This document shows positions 44,954 through 54,067 of a stretch of DNA of 64,000 nt, piece by piece. The position numbers and the translations under genes were made by a program. The DNA comes from Xanthobacter autotrophicus Py2 (GTDB taxonomy: Bacteria > Pseudomonadota > Alphaproteobacteria > Rhizobiales > Xanthobacteraceae). Position 1 is the stretch's first letter; each line of letters starts with the position of its first letter. The stretch covers positions 2,074,001-2,138,000 of the forward strand of contig CP000781.1 of NCBI GenBank assembly GCA_000017645.1, read 5' to 3'. The notes below the pieces were generated by a model that saw only the letters and a list, made by a program, of their open reading frames with translations, did no database searches and had not been told where the DNA came from.

Positions 44954-45958
44954 ATGCTGCTGACCGGACCGAACGTGTTCGTGCTCGTCCTGCTCGTGCT
45001 CGCAGTGGCGGTGGTCTTCTCCGGGGTGAAGACGGTGCCGCAGGGCTACCAGTACACGGTGGAGCGCTTCCGCCGGTACACCAAGACGCTGCAGCCGGGC
45101 CTCAACCTCATCGTCCCGTTCATCGACCGCATCGGCAACAAGGTGAACGTGATGGAGCAGGTGCTCCCGGTGCCGACCCAGGAGGTCATCACCAAGGACA
45201 ACGCCACCGTGGCGGTGGACGGGGTCGCCTTCTACCAGGTGTTCGACGCGGCGCGCGCGTCCTACGAGGTGGCCCGGCTCGACACCGCCATCCTGGCCCT
45301 GACCATGACCAATATCCGCACCGTCATGGGCTCCATGGACCTCGACCAGCTGCTCTCCCACCGCGACGAGATCAACGTGCGCCTGCTGCGGGTGGTGGAT
45401 GCCGCCGCCTCGCCCTGGGGCATCAAGATCACCCGCGTGGAGATCAAGGACATCGTGCCGCCGGCGGACCTCGTCAACGCCATGGGCCGGCAGATGAAGG
45501 CGGAGCGCGAGAAGCGCGCCATCATCCTGGAGGCCGAGGGCCAGCGCCAGTCCGAGATCCTGAAGGCGGAGGGCCAGAAGCAGGGCCAGATCCTCCAGGC
45601 CGAGGGCCGGCGCGAGGCCGCCTTCCGCGACGCCGAGGCGCGGGAGCGCCTGGCCGAGGCCGACGCCAAGGCCACCCAGATGCTCTCCGCCGCGGTGGAG
45701 AGCGGCGATCCGGCGGCGCTGAACTATTACATCGCCGAGAAATACGTGAAGGCGTTCGAGGCCATGGGTACCGCGCCCAACCAGAAGGTGGTGCTGGTGC
45801 CCTATGAGGGCACGGCGCTCCTGGGCTCGCTCACCGGCATAGGCGAGATCGCCCGCGCGGCGTTCGGCGGCGAGGGGCCGGCGGGTCCCCGTCCGCCCGT
45901 TCCCGGCAGCCGGCGGCCCACCGGGCCCGCGACGGTGCCGCCCCCGAGCCACGGCTGA
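44954..45958 (+). CDS. SPFH/band-7 (stomatin/QmcA-like) membrane protein
   Basis: A 334-aa protein: an N-terminal membrane segment (VFVLVLLVLAVAVVFSGVKT), the SPFH domain (TVPQGYQYTVERFRRYTKTL, QEVITKDNATVAVDGVAFYQ, RTVMGSMDLDQLLSHRDEIN), then an Ala/Glu coiled coil (EGQRQSEILKAEGQKQGQIL) and a Pro-rich tail. Such proteins form oligomers in membrane microdomains and often pair with NfeD, which here follows after 8 bp. A role in membrane protein quality control is inferred from the family. Confidence 0.92.
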   Translation: MLLTGPNVFVLVLLVLAVAVVFSGVKTVPQGYQYTVERFRRYTKTLQPGLNLIVPFIDRIGNKVNVMEQVLPVPTQEVITKDNATVAVDGVAFYQVFDAARASYEVARLDTAILALTMTNIRTVMGSMDLDQLLSHRDEINVRLLRVVDAAASPWGIKITRVEIKDIVPPADLVNAMGRQMKAEREKRAIILEAEGQRQSEILKAEGQKQGQILQAEGRREAAFRDAEARERLAEADAKATQMLSAAVESGDPAALNYYIAEKYVKAFEAMGTAPNQKVVLVPYEGTALLGSLTGIGEIARAAFGGEGPAGPRPPVPGSRRPTGPATVPPPSHG

Positions 45959-45966
45959 GGCGCGCC

Positions 45967-46419
45967 ATGCTCGCCGATCTCGGACCTCTTCTGGGACCCT
46001 GGGCCTGGTTCATCCTGGGCGGGGTGCTGCTGGTGGCGGAGATCGCCGCGCCGGGCGCCTTCCTGCTCTGGCTGGGCCTCGCGGCGCTCGTCACCGGCGC
46101 CCTGTCCTATGTGGTGGGCCTCACCTGGCAGAGCGAAGTGCTGGCGTTCGCGGCGCTGGCGGTGATCGCGGTGCTTATCGGCCGCAGGATCAGCCCGGCG
46201 CCGGGGCGCGCCTCGGACAGGCCGTTCCTCAACCGGCGGTCGGAAGGCTTCGTCGGGCGGGTGTTCACGCTGGACGAGCCCATCCTCGGCGGCGTCGGCC
46301 GGGTGCGGATCGACGACACGGTCTGGCGCATCGAAGGACCGGACCTTGCCGCCGGCCGGGACGTGAAGGTGATCGCGGCCGATGGCGCCACCCTGAAGGT
46401 GGAAGCGGTGGAGGGCTGA
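45967..46419 (+). CDS. NfeD family protein
   Basis: A 150-aa protein with two or three membrane helices (WAWFILGGVLLVAEIAAPGA, GLAALVTGALSYVVGL, VLAFAALAVIAVLIGRRI) and a C-terminal OB-fold of the NfeD1b type (GRVFTLDEPILGGVGRVRID, DDTVWRIEGPDLAAGRDVKV). It is the usual operon partner of the SPFH protein upstream. Function unknown beyond a structural link to the SPFH oligomer. Confidence 0.9.
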   Translation: MLADLGPLLGPWAWFILGGVLLVAEIAAPGAFLLWLGLAALVTGALSYVVGLTWQSEVLAFAALAVIAVLIGRRISPAPGRASDRPFLNRRSEGFVGRVFTLDEPILGGVGRVRIDDTVWRIEGPDLAAGRDVKVIAADGATLKVEAVEG

Positions 46420-46462
46420 GCGGCCTTCTGGAACGTCAAAGCGGCGCTGCCGCGCTGACCCC

Positions 46463-46490
46463 GTCATGGCCGGGCTTGTTGCGACCATCA
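46463..46490. repeat. REP-like unit with tandem ATGGCC runs
   Basis: GTCATGGCCGGGCTTGTTGC followed by GACCATCA; related to the units at 27099 and 29622. It sits in the 148-bp gap between nfeD and the convergent TIGR02302 gene. Confidence 0.5.
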
Positions 46491-46567
46491 TGGCCGACAT
46501 CATGGCCGAACCGCTTGCGACGCCGGACGAAACTCCTGCCCGGCCGCGCCGGCCAGCCCCAGCAGCC

Positions 46568-49168
46568 TCAGTTCAGCCCGCGCAGCAGGCGATCGAGATA
46601 GTCGAGTTCGAGCTGCGGACGGGTCGGCTCCTCAAGGCGCCGGCGCAGTTCCTCCAGCACGCGGCGGGCGCGCTGGGCGTCCACCTCGTCGGGCACCTTC
46701 ACCGAGAAGTCGTCGCCATAATCCTGGCTGCGTAGCGGCCGGCCCATGGGGTCGGTGCGCTGGGCGGCTTCCTCGCCGGGGCCGCCGGGACCCTGGCCGT
46801 CCTGGTTGCCACGCTGGCCCTCGGCCATGGCCTGCGCGCCCTGGCGCAGGGCCTGGAGCGCCCGGCCCTCGGCGTCGAGGGCGCCCTGGCCTTCGCCACG
46901 GCCCAGAGCCTCCTCGGCCTCGCGCATGGCGTCGCCCGCGCGGCCCAAAGCATCGCCGGCCCGGTCCATGGCCTCGTTGCCTTCGCCGTTCTGGCCCTGC
47001 TGGCCGGGGCCGCCCTGCTGTCCTTGCTGGCTCTGCTGCATGCGGCGCATCTCGTCCAGCATGCGGCCGAGGCGGCGGCGCAGCTCCTGCTGGTTCTGCT
47101 GGAGGTCGCCGAAGTCGTTCTCCCCCTGCTGACCTTGCTGCCCCTGCTGGCCGCGCTGTCCCTGTTGCCCCTGCTGTCCGTTCTGCTGGCCCTGCCGGTT
47201 CTGGCGCCAGGTGCGGTCGCGCAGGCGCTGCTGCTCCTGGATCATCTTGCCCAGCTCGTTCTGCTGCTGGTTCTGGCGCCCGGCCTGCTGGCGGCCGCCG
47301 GGCTTCATGTTCTCCATCATGGCCTGCATCTCGTCGAGCAGGGCCTTGGCCGCGTCGCGATTGCCGGAGCGGGCGAGATTCTCGATGCGGTCCAGCATGC
47401 GCTGGAGATCCTGCGGGCGCACGATACGGGTGTTGGGATCGAGCGGGCGCGCATCGGTGTTGCCGTCGCGCTGCGCCTGCTCGGCGAGCTGGCGCATCAT
47501 CTTGTCCATGGCGGCGCGCAGGTCCTGGGTGAGGCGCTTGATCTCCTCCTCGCTGGCGCCACGCTCCAGCGCCTCGCGCAGGGCCTCCTGCGCGGCTTTC
47601 AGCTCGCGCTCGGCCTCGGAGAGGGTGCCGTCCTCGATCAGCACCGCCACTTCCCACAGATAGTCCACCAGCGCGCGCAGATCGTCGTCGTTGCGGGCGG
47701 TCTTGGCCCGGGCGAGGGCGGTGGTGAGGCCGAGATATTCGCCTGCCGCCGGGGTGAACTGCTCGGGGGCGGTGGTGAGGGCATTGAGCACCGCCACCAG
47801 CCGCCGCCGGTTGGCGGGATCGAAGGCAAGGCGCCGCCGCTCGTCGATGAGGGCGCGGGCGAGCGGCTTGGAGAAGCTGCGCGCGGGCAGGCGCACGGTC
47901 TTGGTCTCGCTCACCCCTTCGTTGCCCGCCTCGTCGCGGGCCTTGAGGGTCACGCTCACCCGGGCGCCGGCCCAGGGATGGGCGATGAGGTCCTTGGAGG
48001 TCTGCGCCGCGCCGCTCTTGCCGCCCGCGGGCAGGGACAGCTTGAAGTCGGGCGCCGGCACCAGCGGCTGCGCCAGCTTGGGAGGTGTCGCGCCGGGCCG
48101 CGGGAACAAGGGCGGCTCGGGCGGCAGCGGGGTGAATACCGCTTCGGCCTCTTTCACCCCGTAGTCGTCCTCCATGCGGTAGGCCAGCACGAGGGCGTTG
48201 CGCGGCCCGGCCTGAGGGTCCTTGGCGAAGGCTATGGAGGGGGCGAGGTCCGGCAATGCCTTGAAATGCCACATGAGGCGGCGCTGGTCGGGACCGAGGA
48301 AGGTCACGTCCGCATCGGTCTTGATCACATAGCGCCGCTCGCCGCTGGCGGCGGGGGCATCGCCCTCGGGCTTCACTTCCGAGACGCCGCCTTCCAGCTT
48401 GAGGGAGGCGGCATCGATGCCGGCGCCGCGCACCACCAGCACGCTGCCCGTGGGCACCTGCAGCGCCGCGGCGTTCAGGGATGAGGGATCATCCGAGCGC
48501 AGGCCCGGCAGCACCACGGGCGGGCGGCCGGTATAGCCGGGCGGATCGACCCAGGCATCCAGGCGATAGGGCGTGGGCGGGATCACGGCCTTCCAGTCGA
48601 AGGCGGCGCCGATGCGCGACAGGTGCGCGCCGGGCGCCATGAAGAAGGTCGCGAAGAGGCCCAGCACTGCCAGCGCCCGCACCGCGCGGGGATCGAGCCG
48701 GGCAAGGCCGGGTTCCGGCGGGCCGGCGCGCAGGGTGCGGGCGGCGGCCAGCGCCCGGGCGAGATGGGCGCGCCACAAGGCGGCGCCGACGGGATCGTCG
48801 GGCTTGGTGGCGAGACTGTCGGAAATGGCGGTGGCGGGCCGGTGGGCCAGCGCGCTCCTGCGGTCGAGGCGGGCGACGCCGTCCTCCTCGCTGGGCCAGC
48901 GCAGGGTCAGGAGCGGGCGGGCGGCGAGCACCAGCAGGATGGCGAAGGCGACGACACCGGCGATGCGCACCGCCACCGGAACTGACAGCCACAGGCCGGC
49001 GAAGGACAGGGCGAGGAAGGCGCTGATCACGATGCCCACGCGCGCGAGGCCCGGCCAGGCGCGTTCCCAGAACAGGGCAAGGCGAGCGCGGCTGACGGCG
49101 CGGGCCAGAAGGAAGCGCGCGTCACCTTCCGGCGTGCGCGGGAGCTTTCCGTCGCGAGGTGCGCTCAC
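46568..49168 (-). CDS. TIGR02302 family (DUF4175) membrane protein with Gln/Gly-rich region
   Basis: An 866-aa protein of a family restricted mostly to alphaproteobacteria and of unknown function. Two or three membrane helices lie in the first 200 residues (VGIVISAFLALSFAGLWLSV and VAGVVAFAILLVLAAR-type segments), then a large soluble, probably periplasmic part with Ig-like or bacterial-type beta regions (YRLDAWVDPPGYTGRPPVVL) and a Gln/Gly-rich stretch near residues 655-760 with repeated GQQGQ units. I chose the GTG at 49168 because GGGAGAGAG lies 7 nt upstream; the frame extends to a TTG at 49213. Confidence 0.85.
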   Translation of the reverse strand: MSAPRDGKLPRTPEGDARFLLARAVSRARLALFWERAWPGLARVGIVISAFLALSFAGLWLSVPVAVRIAGVVAFAILLVLAARPLLTLRWPSEEDGVARLDRRSALAHRPATAISDSLATKPDDPVGAALWRAHLARALAAARTLRAGPPEPGLARLDPRAVRALAVLGLFATFFMAPGAHLSRIGAAFDWKAVIPPTPYRLDAWVDPPGYTGRPPVVLPGLRSDDPSSLNAAALQVPTGSVLVVRGAGIDAASLKLEGGVSEVKPEGDAPAASGERRYVIKTDADVTFLGPDQRRLMWHFKALPDLAPSIAFAKDPQAGPRNALVLAYRMEDDYGVKEAEAVFTPLPPEPPLFPRPGATPPKLAQPLVPAPDFKLSLPAGGKSGAAQTSKDLIAHPWAGARVSVTLKARDEAGNEGVSETKTVRLPARSFSKPLARALIDERRRLAFDPANRRRLVAVLNALTTAPEQFTPAAGEYLGLTTALARAKTARNDDDLRALVDYLWEVAVLIEDGTLSEAERELKAAQEALREALERGASEEEIKRLTQDLRAAMDKMMRQLAEQAQRDGNTDARPLDPNTRIVRPQDLQRMLDRIENLARSGNRDAAKALLDEMQAMMENMKPGGRQQAGRQNQQQNELGKMIQEQQRLRDRTWRQNRQGQQNGQQGQQGQRGQQGQQGQQGENDFGDLQQNQQELRRRLGRMLDEMRRMQQSQQGQQGGPGQQGQNGEGNEAMDRAGDALGRAGDAMREAEEALGRGEGQGALDAEGRALQALRQGAQAMAEGQRGNQDGQGPGGPGEEAAQRTDPMGRPLRSQDYGDDFSVKVPDEVDAQRARRVLEELRRRLEEPTRPQLELDYLDRLLRGLN

Positions 49169-49309
49169 ACTCTCTCCCTTCTTCCCGCCGGCGGCCGGAC
49201 GCGGCACACGCAAAGCCAGCTTAAAAGCAGCCTAGCATGGCGCAAGGAGCGGGCCAGCGCACGCCCTTCGCGTCGGCTTCACAACTGGGTCATGCGCTGC
49301 AACATGGCG

Positions 49310-50104
49310 CTATGGACGCTTCGCGCCAGGTATTTTGGCGTCCCATTCCACCGCATCCGCCGCGCGGCCGATCTCGTCCGGTGAAAGGCCCAGCGACGAA
49401 AGCGTCTCGCAGATATGCGGCGGCAAAGGGGCGCTGGCCGCAACCGCCGGGCCGTTGGCCTTAAGCGGCACCACGATACGGCGGGAATGCAGGTGCAGCG
49501 TCGGCCCGCCCGGCAGGCGGGAGGCGCCGCCATAGATGGCATCGCCGAAGATGGGGTGGCCGAGGTTGGACAGATGCGCCCGCAGCTGGTGGGTGCGGCC
49601 GGTGACCGGGCTGAGGGCCATCACGGCGAAGCCGCCGGCGCGGTGGAGCACGCGGTAGTCGGTGATCGCCTCCTGCGCGCCGGGTGTGCCCTTGGGCACC
49701 GCCTGCATCCACCAGCCGCGATGGGGCGAGCGCTTGGCCAGAGGCTGGTCGATGCGGCCGGCATCCTCCGCCGGCGAACCCTGGGTCACCGCCAAATAGG
49801 TCTTGCCCACGCTCCCGTTGGCAAACAGCTTCCCCAGCAATGCCAGAGCCTTGGCGTGGCGTCCCAGCACCAGGCAGCCGGAGGTGTCCTTGTCGAGCCG
49901 GTGGGCCAGCTCCGGCGCGCGGGGCAGGCCGAAGCGCAGGGCGTCGAGATGGTCGGCCAGCGTCTCCCCGCCCTTGGGGCCGGCATGGACCGGCAGGCCG
50001 TGGGGCTTGTCGATGATCAACATCATGCCGTCGCGGTAAAGCACCGGCAGGTCGGGGGCGGGCTCAGGCGGACGGGGTGATGCCGTGGGCGCGGAAGGCG
50101 TCAT
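49310..50104 (-). CDS. RluA-family pseudouridine synthase
   Basis: Isomerises uridine to pseudouridine in rRNA or tRNA; the exact target is not evident. The 264-aa protein has [17 protein letters not shown], the catalytic motif [15 protein letters not shown] with its aspartate, [30 protein letters not shown] and GDAIYGG, all RluA/RsuA-superfamily hallmarks. No S4 domain is present. The ATG at 50104 lies inside the 3' end of the macro-domain gene (41-bp overlap, different frame), with no clear ribosome site, so coupled translation is likely. Confidence 0.9.
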   Translation of the reverse strand: MTPSAPTASPRPPEPAPDLPVLYRDGMMLIIDKPHGLPVHAGPKGGETLADHLDALRFGLPRAPELAHRLDKDTSGCLVLGRHAKALALLGKLFANGSVGKTYLAVTQGSPAEDAGRIDQPLAKRSPHRGWWMQAVPKGTPGAQEAITDYRVLHRAGGFAVMALSPVTGRTHQLRAHLSNLGHPIFGDAIYGGASRLPGGPTLHLHSRRIVVPLKANGPAVAASAPLPPHICETLSSLGLSPDEIGRAADAVEWDAKIPGAKRP

Positions 50105-50645
50105 GATGAAGGTCGGCGGCCTCTTGCGAAAAGCAGCAGAACACCACGCGGGTGACACTGCCGGGTGCCCCAAGATGGGCCAGCACGGTGCCGACCGCCA
50201 GTGGCGCGGCGCGATCGGCTGGAAATCCATAGATGCCGGTGGAGATCGCAGGGAAGGCGATGGAGGCAAGCCCGGCCCCATCCGCGAGCTTCAGGCTCTC
50301 GCGGTAGCAGGAGCCTAGAAGCCCCTCCTCGCCCGCGCCGCCGCCGTGCCATACCGGACCTACGGTGTGGATCACATGGGCCGCCGGCAGGCGAAAGCCC
50401 GGCGTCAGGCGAGCCTCGCCCGTGGGGCAGCCGCCGAGGGTACGGCAATAGGCGAGAAGCTCAGGCCCCGCCGCCCGGTGGATCGCTCCATCCACCCCGC
50501 CACCGCCGAGCAGGCTGGAATTGGCCGCGTTGACGATGGCATCGAGGGCGAGGCGGGTGATGTCGCCCACCACGATGTCGAGCCGCGCCTGCCGGGGGCC
50601 GGCAACCGCACCGGACGCGATGCGGAATTCGGGGGGCTGGGCCAT
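50064..50645 (-). CDS. Macro-domain protein (O-acetyl-ADP-ribose deacetylase type)
   Basis: A 193-aa protein of the YmdB/MacroD group. It carries [36 protein letters not shown] and [17 protein letters not shown], the three ADP-ribose-binding loops, intact. It probably removes ADP-ribose or hydrolyses O-acetyl-ADP-ribose. It is transcribed into the overlapping rluA-type gene; the functional link is unknown. Confidence 0.92.
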   Translation of the reverse strand: MAQPPEFRIASGAVAGPRQARLDIVVGDITRLALDAIVNAANSSLLGGGGVDGAIHRAAGPELLAYCRTLGGCPTGEARLTPGFRLPAAHVIHTVGPVWHGGGAGEEGLLGSCYRESLKLADGAGLASIAFPAISTGIYGFPADRAAPLAVGTVLAHLGAPGSVTRVVFCCFSQEAADLHHDAFRAHGITPSA

Positions 50646-50768
50646 GGCAAGGTCCCTCCGGGGCGGGCTGTTCCGGCATTACAGGTCCGCGATCACATGG
50701 GCGTCAACATCGTCGTATCTCCACGTTTTCTGAATATGCCGGCGGTCCCGTACAGAAGGACCAGCATC

Positions 50769-51293
50769 ATGGCACATACGCGCAAGAACGAACGGCGGCT
50801 CCTGACCGGCGACGAAATGGAGTTCGTTGAGAAGGCCCGTCACCCGGTGCTGGGAGCACTTTCCGATGACGATCTGCACCACCTTGTCGGCTATCTCAGC
50901 GATCGCCGTGCGCGGGCGCTCACCATCGCCAACAACCAGCGACGGGCGTTGCGCGGCAAGGGCGGCAGGGGCGAGGTGACGTTCGAGAAGGCGGATTCCG
51001 GCAACCGCCAGAAGGCCGCCGTGCTCACCGACGCCCTCACCCGCGCCCGGCGCGAGGCGAGCCGCCGGGCCACCGAGGTGGCGCGCGACGAGCTGATGGC
51101 CAATGCCCAGCGCGCTCTGGAGCTGAAGCGCGATTCCAAGCGCGCCAAGCGCCCGGCCAACCTGCCCCGTCCCAACCAGGGCATGCGCGCCAAGGCCCGG
51201 ACCCGCGTCGATCCCATCGGCTCTGTGGGCGAGGCCGGCCGGGTCACCAAGTTCGTGGCGGTGGCGCAGGCCAAGAAGGATTCGCGCGGCTGA
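50769..51293 (+). CDS. Basic conserved protein of unknown function
   Basis: I do not recognise a named family. The 174-aa product begins MAHTRKNERRLLTGDEMEFV, contains DDDLHHLVGYLSDRRARALT and an Arg/Lys/Ala-rich helical middle (DALTRARREASRRATEVARD, KRDSKRAKRPANLPRPN), so it is strongly basic and may bind nucleic acid. AAGGA precedes the ATG at 50769 by 8 nt and a strong terminator follows, so it is very likely expressed as a single gene. Confidence 0.7.
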   Translation: MAHTRKNERRLLTGDEMEFVEKARHPVLGALSDDDLHHLVGYLSDRRARALTIANNQRRALRGKGGRGEVTFEKADSGNRQKAAVLTDALTRARREASRRATEVARDELMANAQRALELKRDSKRAKRPANLPRPNQGMRAKARTRVDPIGSVGEAGRVTKFVAVAQAKKDSRG

Positions 51294-51321
51294 GCCTTGC
51301 GGAAAACCAGGTCTTGAGTGG

Positions 51322-51345
51322 GGGCAGGCCATCGGCCTGCCCTTT
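51322..51345. terminator. Perfect hairpin terminator between convergent genes
   Basis: GGGCAGGCC-ATC-GGCCTGCCC followed by TTT, a perfect 9-bp stem, between the basic protein gene (ends 51293) and the convergent patatin gene (ends 51370). Confidence 0.8.
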
Positions 51346-51369
51346 CACGTTTGTGTCAGATGGTCCCGG

Positions 51370-52410
51370 TCAGTCCGCCAGCTCCAGCTTGAGGTCGAGG
51401 GTGGAGCGGCGGCCGAGATCGTCGAAATGGGCCTCCAGGAAAACCTCGGCGGCCTCGCGGCCAAGGTCGCGCAGGTGCTGGAGGAAGGTCCATTCCGCAT
51501 TCATCTTCGAGGTGGCGTCCAGCGTCATCATCTGGTCCTCGCCGCCGATGCGGTGCAGCCGCACCCGCCGGAAGCTCGATCCGCCCAGGGTCCAGCGGCT
51601 GAGCAGGCCCTGGTCGATGAGCTTGGCCGCATGGTCGATGGCGCGCAACTGGGCCAGCAGCGAGGCGTTGAAGGTGATCTCGTTGATGCGGTTCTGGATT
51701 TCAGCCGCGGTGCGGGGCGTGGTCTCGCGCATCACCGGGTTGATCTGGACCAGGATGATATCGTCGGCGTCCGCCTTCTCGTAGAGCGGGAACAGCGGCG
51801 GGTTGCCCATGTAGCCGCCGTCCCAATAGGGCACGCCGTCGATCTCCACCGCCTGGAACAGGAACGGCAGGCAGGCCGAGGCCATCACCGCGTCCGCGCT
51901 CATCTCGTCGTGGCCGAAGATGCGGGCGCGGCCGGTGTGCACGTTGGTGGCGGAGATGAAGATCTTCACCTGCGAGCGGCGCAGGGCCTCGAAATCCACG
52001 TGCGCTTCCAGGATCTCGCGCAGCGGATTGATGTTCAGCGGGTTGAAGTCGTAGGGCGAGAAGAAGCGCGAGGCCACCTCGAAGGCGAGATAGGCCGGGT
52101 TGCGCGCCAGCGACCAGTTGCCCATCACCCGGTCGAACGCCGTGCGCTGGAGCGGCGACATGCGCCCGTCGCGGGACACGTCGCGCCAGAACTGGCTCAG
52201 GGCGTGGCGGGCCTCCTCCGGGTCGCCCTTGGCGAGGCCCGAGGCCAGCACCACCGCGTTCATGGCGCCGGCGCTGGTGCCGGTGATGCCGGAGACCTCC
52301 AGCCGGTCGTCCTGAAGCAGCCGGTCCAGCACGCCCCAGGTGAAGGCGCCATGGGCGCCTCCCCCCTGGAGCGCGAGGCTCACCGGCTTGGCGCCGTCGC
52401 GGCGACTCAC
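51370..52410 (-). CDS. Patatin-like phospholipase/esterase
   Basis: A 346-aa lipid acyl hydrolase. It has the oxyanion-hole motif LALQGGGAHGAFTWGVL, the nucleophile motif GTSAGAMNA (GxSxG), and the catalytic aspartate in YWDGGYMGNPP. No signal peptide is seen, so it is probably cytoplasmic. It starts 25 bp after bdhA on the same strand. In this neighbourhood it may act on intracellular lipid or polyhydroxybutyrate-associated substrates; this is inference from the 3-hydroxybutyrate dehydrogenase next door. Confidence 0.9.
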   Translation of the reverse strand: MSRRDGAKPVSLALQGGGAHGAFTWGVLDRLLQDDRLEVSGITGTSAGAMNAVVLASGLAKGDPEEARHALSQFWRDVSRDGRMSPLQRTAFDRVMGNWSLARNPAYLAFEVASRFFSPYDFNPLNINPLREILEAHVDFEALRRSQVKIFISATNVHTGRARIFGHDEMSADAVMASACLPFLFQAVEIDGVPYWDGGYMGNPPLFPLYEKADADDIILVQINPVMRETTPRTAAEIQNRINEITFNASLLAQLRAIDHAAKLIDQGLLSRWTLGGSSFRRVRLHRIGGEDQMMTLDATSKMNAEWTFLQHLRDLGREAAEVFLEAHFDDLGRRSTLDLKLELAD

Positions 52411-52435
52411 GGTGTGTCTCCGGGTCGGGCCGCGC

Positions 52436-53218
52436 TCACGCAGCGGTCCAGCCGCCGTCGATCACCTGCATGGCGCCGGTGATGGAGCGGGCGTTGTCGG
52501 AGGCAAGGAACACCGCGTAGGCCGCGACCTCTTCCACCGTCACGAATTCCTTCGTGGGCTGGGCGGCGAGAATCACCTCCTTCTTCACCTGCTCCTCGGT
52601 CATGCCGCGGGCCTTGGCGGTGTCGGGGATCTGCTTCTCGACGAGGGGCGTCCACACGTAGCCGGGGCAGATGGCGTTGACGGTGATGCCGAATTCCGCC
52701 GTCTCCAGCGCCGCGGTCTTGGTCAGGCCGGCGATGCCGTGCTTGGCCGAGACGTAGGCCGACTTGAAGGGCGAGGCCACCAGCGCATGGGCGGAGGCAG
52801 TGTTGATGATGCGGCCCCACTTGCGCGCCTTCATGCCGGGAATGGCCGCGCGCATGGCGAAGAAGGCCGCCGACAGGTTGATGGCGATGATGGTGTTCCA
52901 GGTGTCGATCGGGAACTCCTCGATGGGCGCCACATGCTGGATGCCCGCATTGTTCACGAGGATATCGCAGGCGCCCAGCTCGGTCTCGGCCAGCTGCACC
53001 ATGCCGGCGATTTCATCGGGCTTCAGCATGTTGGCGGGCGAATAGAGGCACTTCACGCCGAATTCGCTCTCGATCGCGGCACGCTCCTTCTCGATGGCGG
53101 CGGCGTCACCGAGACCGTTGATCACGATGTTCGCGCCTTCCTTGGCGAAGGCCCGGGCATAGGCGAGCCCGATTCCGCTGGTGGATCCGGTGACGACGGC
53201 GACTTTACCCTTGAGCAT
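52436..53218 (-). CDS. bdhA: 3-hydroxybutyrate dehydrogenase
   Basis: Oxidises D-3-hydroxybutyrate to acetoacetate with NAD+, feeding polyhydroxybutyrate or ketone use into central metabolism. The 260-aa SDR protein has VTGSTSGIGLAYARAFAKEG, NNAGIQHVAPIEEF, the catalytic SAHALVASPFKSAYVSAKHG (Ser, Tyr, Lys) and GYVWTPLVEKQIPDTAK, which is distinctive for this enzyme. GGGGA lies 7 nt before the ATG at 53218. It is followed by the patatin gene and preceded by adjacent palindromes. Confidence 0.94.
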   Translation of the reverse strand: MLKGKVAVVTGSTSGIGLAYARAFAKEGANIVINGLGDAAAIEKERAAIESEFGVKCLYSPANMLKPDEIAGMVQLAETELGACDILVNNAGIQHVAPIEEFPIDTWNTIIAINLSAAFFAMRAAIPGMKARKWGRIINTASAHALVASPFKSAYVSAKHGIAGLTKTAALETAEFGITVNAICPGYVWTPLVEKQIPDTAKARGMTEEQVKKEVILAAQPTKEFVTVEEVAAYAVFLASDNARSITGAMQVIDGGWTAA

Positions 53219-53285
53219 GGCTGTTCCCCAACAAGGCGCGACGTGGCCCGGCCTGCGGCCGAGGCTCACGGTTTAGCGAAGCGGT

Positions 53286-53320
53286 GTGACGGTGCCGTCA
53301 CGCGCACAGGCGAACCTGTG
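53286..53320. promoter_or_regulatory. Two adjacent palindromes between bdhA and zur
   Basis: GTGACGG-TG-CCGTCAC (53286-53301) and CACAGG-CGAA-CCTGTG (53305-53320), both perfect and 3 bp apart, 68-102 bp upstream of the bdhA start. The first resembles a CRP/FNR-type site with 8-bp spacing (TGTGA-N8-TCACG). They may be operators for bdhA, or leader hairpins; I cannot distinguish. Confidence 0.5.
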
Positions 53321-53424
53321 GCCGGCAGATTGCAACGCTCCTCCCCGTGGCGCAACGCGACGTTGGATTGGATGTTGCATACCCGCGGATGGCAGGACGT
53401 GCGGCGATGTACTAAATAGGAAGC

Positions 53425-53952
53425 GTGACCCATTCTGGCGACCATCCTAGTGATCATGATCACGGCCAATGCGTGGCCGGCGCCCTGGCGCGCATGGAGA
53501 AGTGCTGCGCGGAGAAAGGCCTGCGCCTGACGCCGCTGCGCCGTAGCGTCATGAAGGCGCTGGCCGAGACCCACGTGCCGCTCGGCGCCTACGAGATCGT
53601 GGAGCGCCTGGCCGCCGGCGGCGAGCCGACGCCGCCCATGTCGGTCTACCGGGTGCTGGATTTCCTGGTGGCCGAGGGGCTCGCCCACCGCATCGAGAGC
53701 CGCAACGCGTTCCTGGCCTGCGGCCATCCCCATGATGCCGAAGAGGTGGTGGTGTTCCTCATCTGCGAACGCTGCGGCCTGACCAAGGAAGTGGCCTCCC
53801 ACGCGGTCGGGCGCGACCTTGCCTGGGCGGCGCGGGCCGCCGGCTTCGAGCCGCGCCAGCGGGTGCTGGAGGTGGCTGGCACCTGCGCCAGCTGCCGGGA
53901 AGCGGCGTCCGCAGCCGCGCCGGGAGCGGCCGAGACGGCCGGCGCCGGTTGA
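53425..53952 (+). CDS. zur: Zinc uptake regulator Zur (Fur family)
   Basis: A 175-aa Fur-family repressor. The HTH part contains [20 protein letters not shown] and [20 protein letters not shown]; the latter with NAFLACGHP closely follows the pattern of E. coli Zur (YRALDFLLEQG) rather than Fur. Structural zinc cysteines are in CERCG and CASCRE. The N-terminus is His/Asp-rich ([12 protein letters not shown]), a possible extra zinc site. The start is a GTG at 53425 after AGGA. It is divergent from bdhA; no znuABC genes are adjacent. Confidence 0.85.
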   Translation: MTHSGDHPSDHDHGQCVAGALARMEKCCAEKGLRLTPLRRSVMKALAETHVPLGAYEIVERLAAGGEPTPPMSVYRVLDFLVAEGLAHRIESRNAFLACGHPHDAEEVVVFLICERCGLTKEVASHAVGRDLAWAARAAGFEPRQRVLEVAGTCASCREAASAAAPGAAETAGAG

Positions 53953-54067
53953 CGCTCGCCGCCGCCCGGCCTACTCGAAACCCGTCCGTGCCCCCTCCCG
54001 CGCCGTATCAGGGCCGGACGTGCCGGTCGCGGACGTGTCTGCGTGCGGACGATTTGCCGAGGATGGA

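Noticed and set aside
46890..47230. Short tandem repeats that could suggest a CRISPR array or minisatellite
   Set aside because: They are in-frame codons for Gln/Gly repeats inside the TIGR02302 protein, with no regular repeat-spacer pattern.
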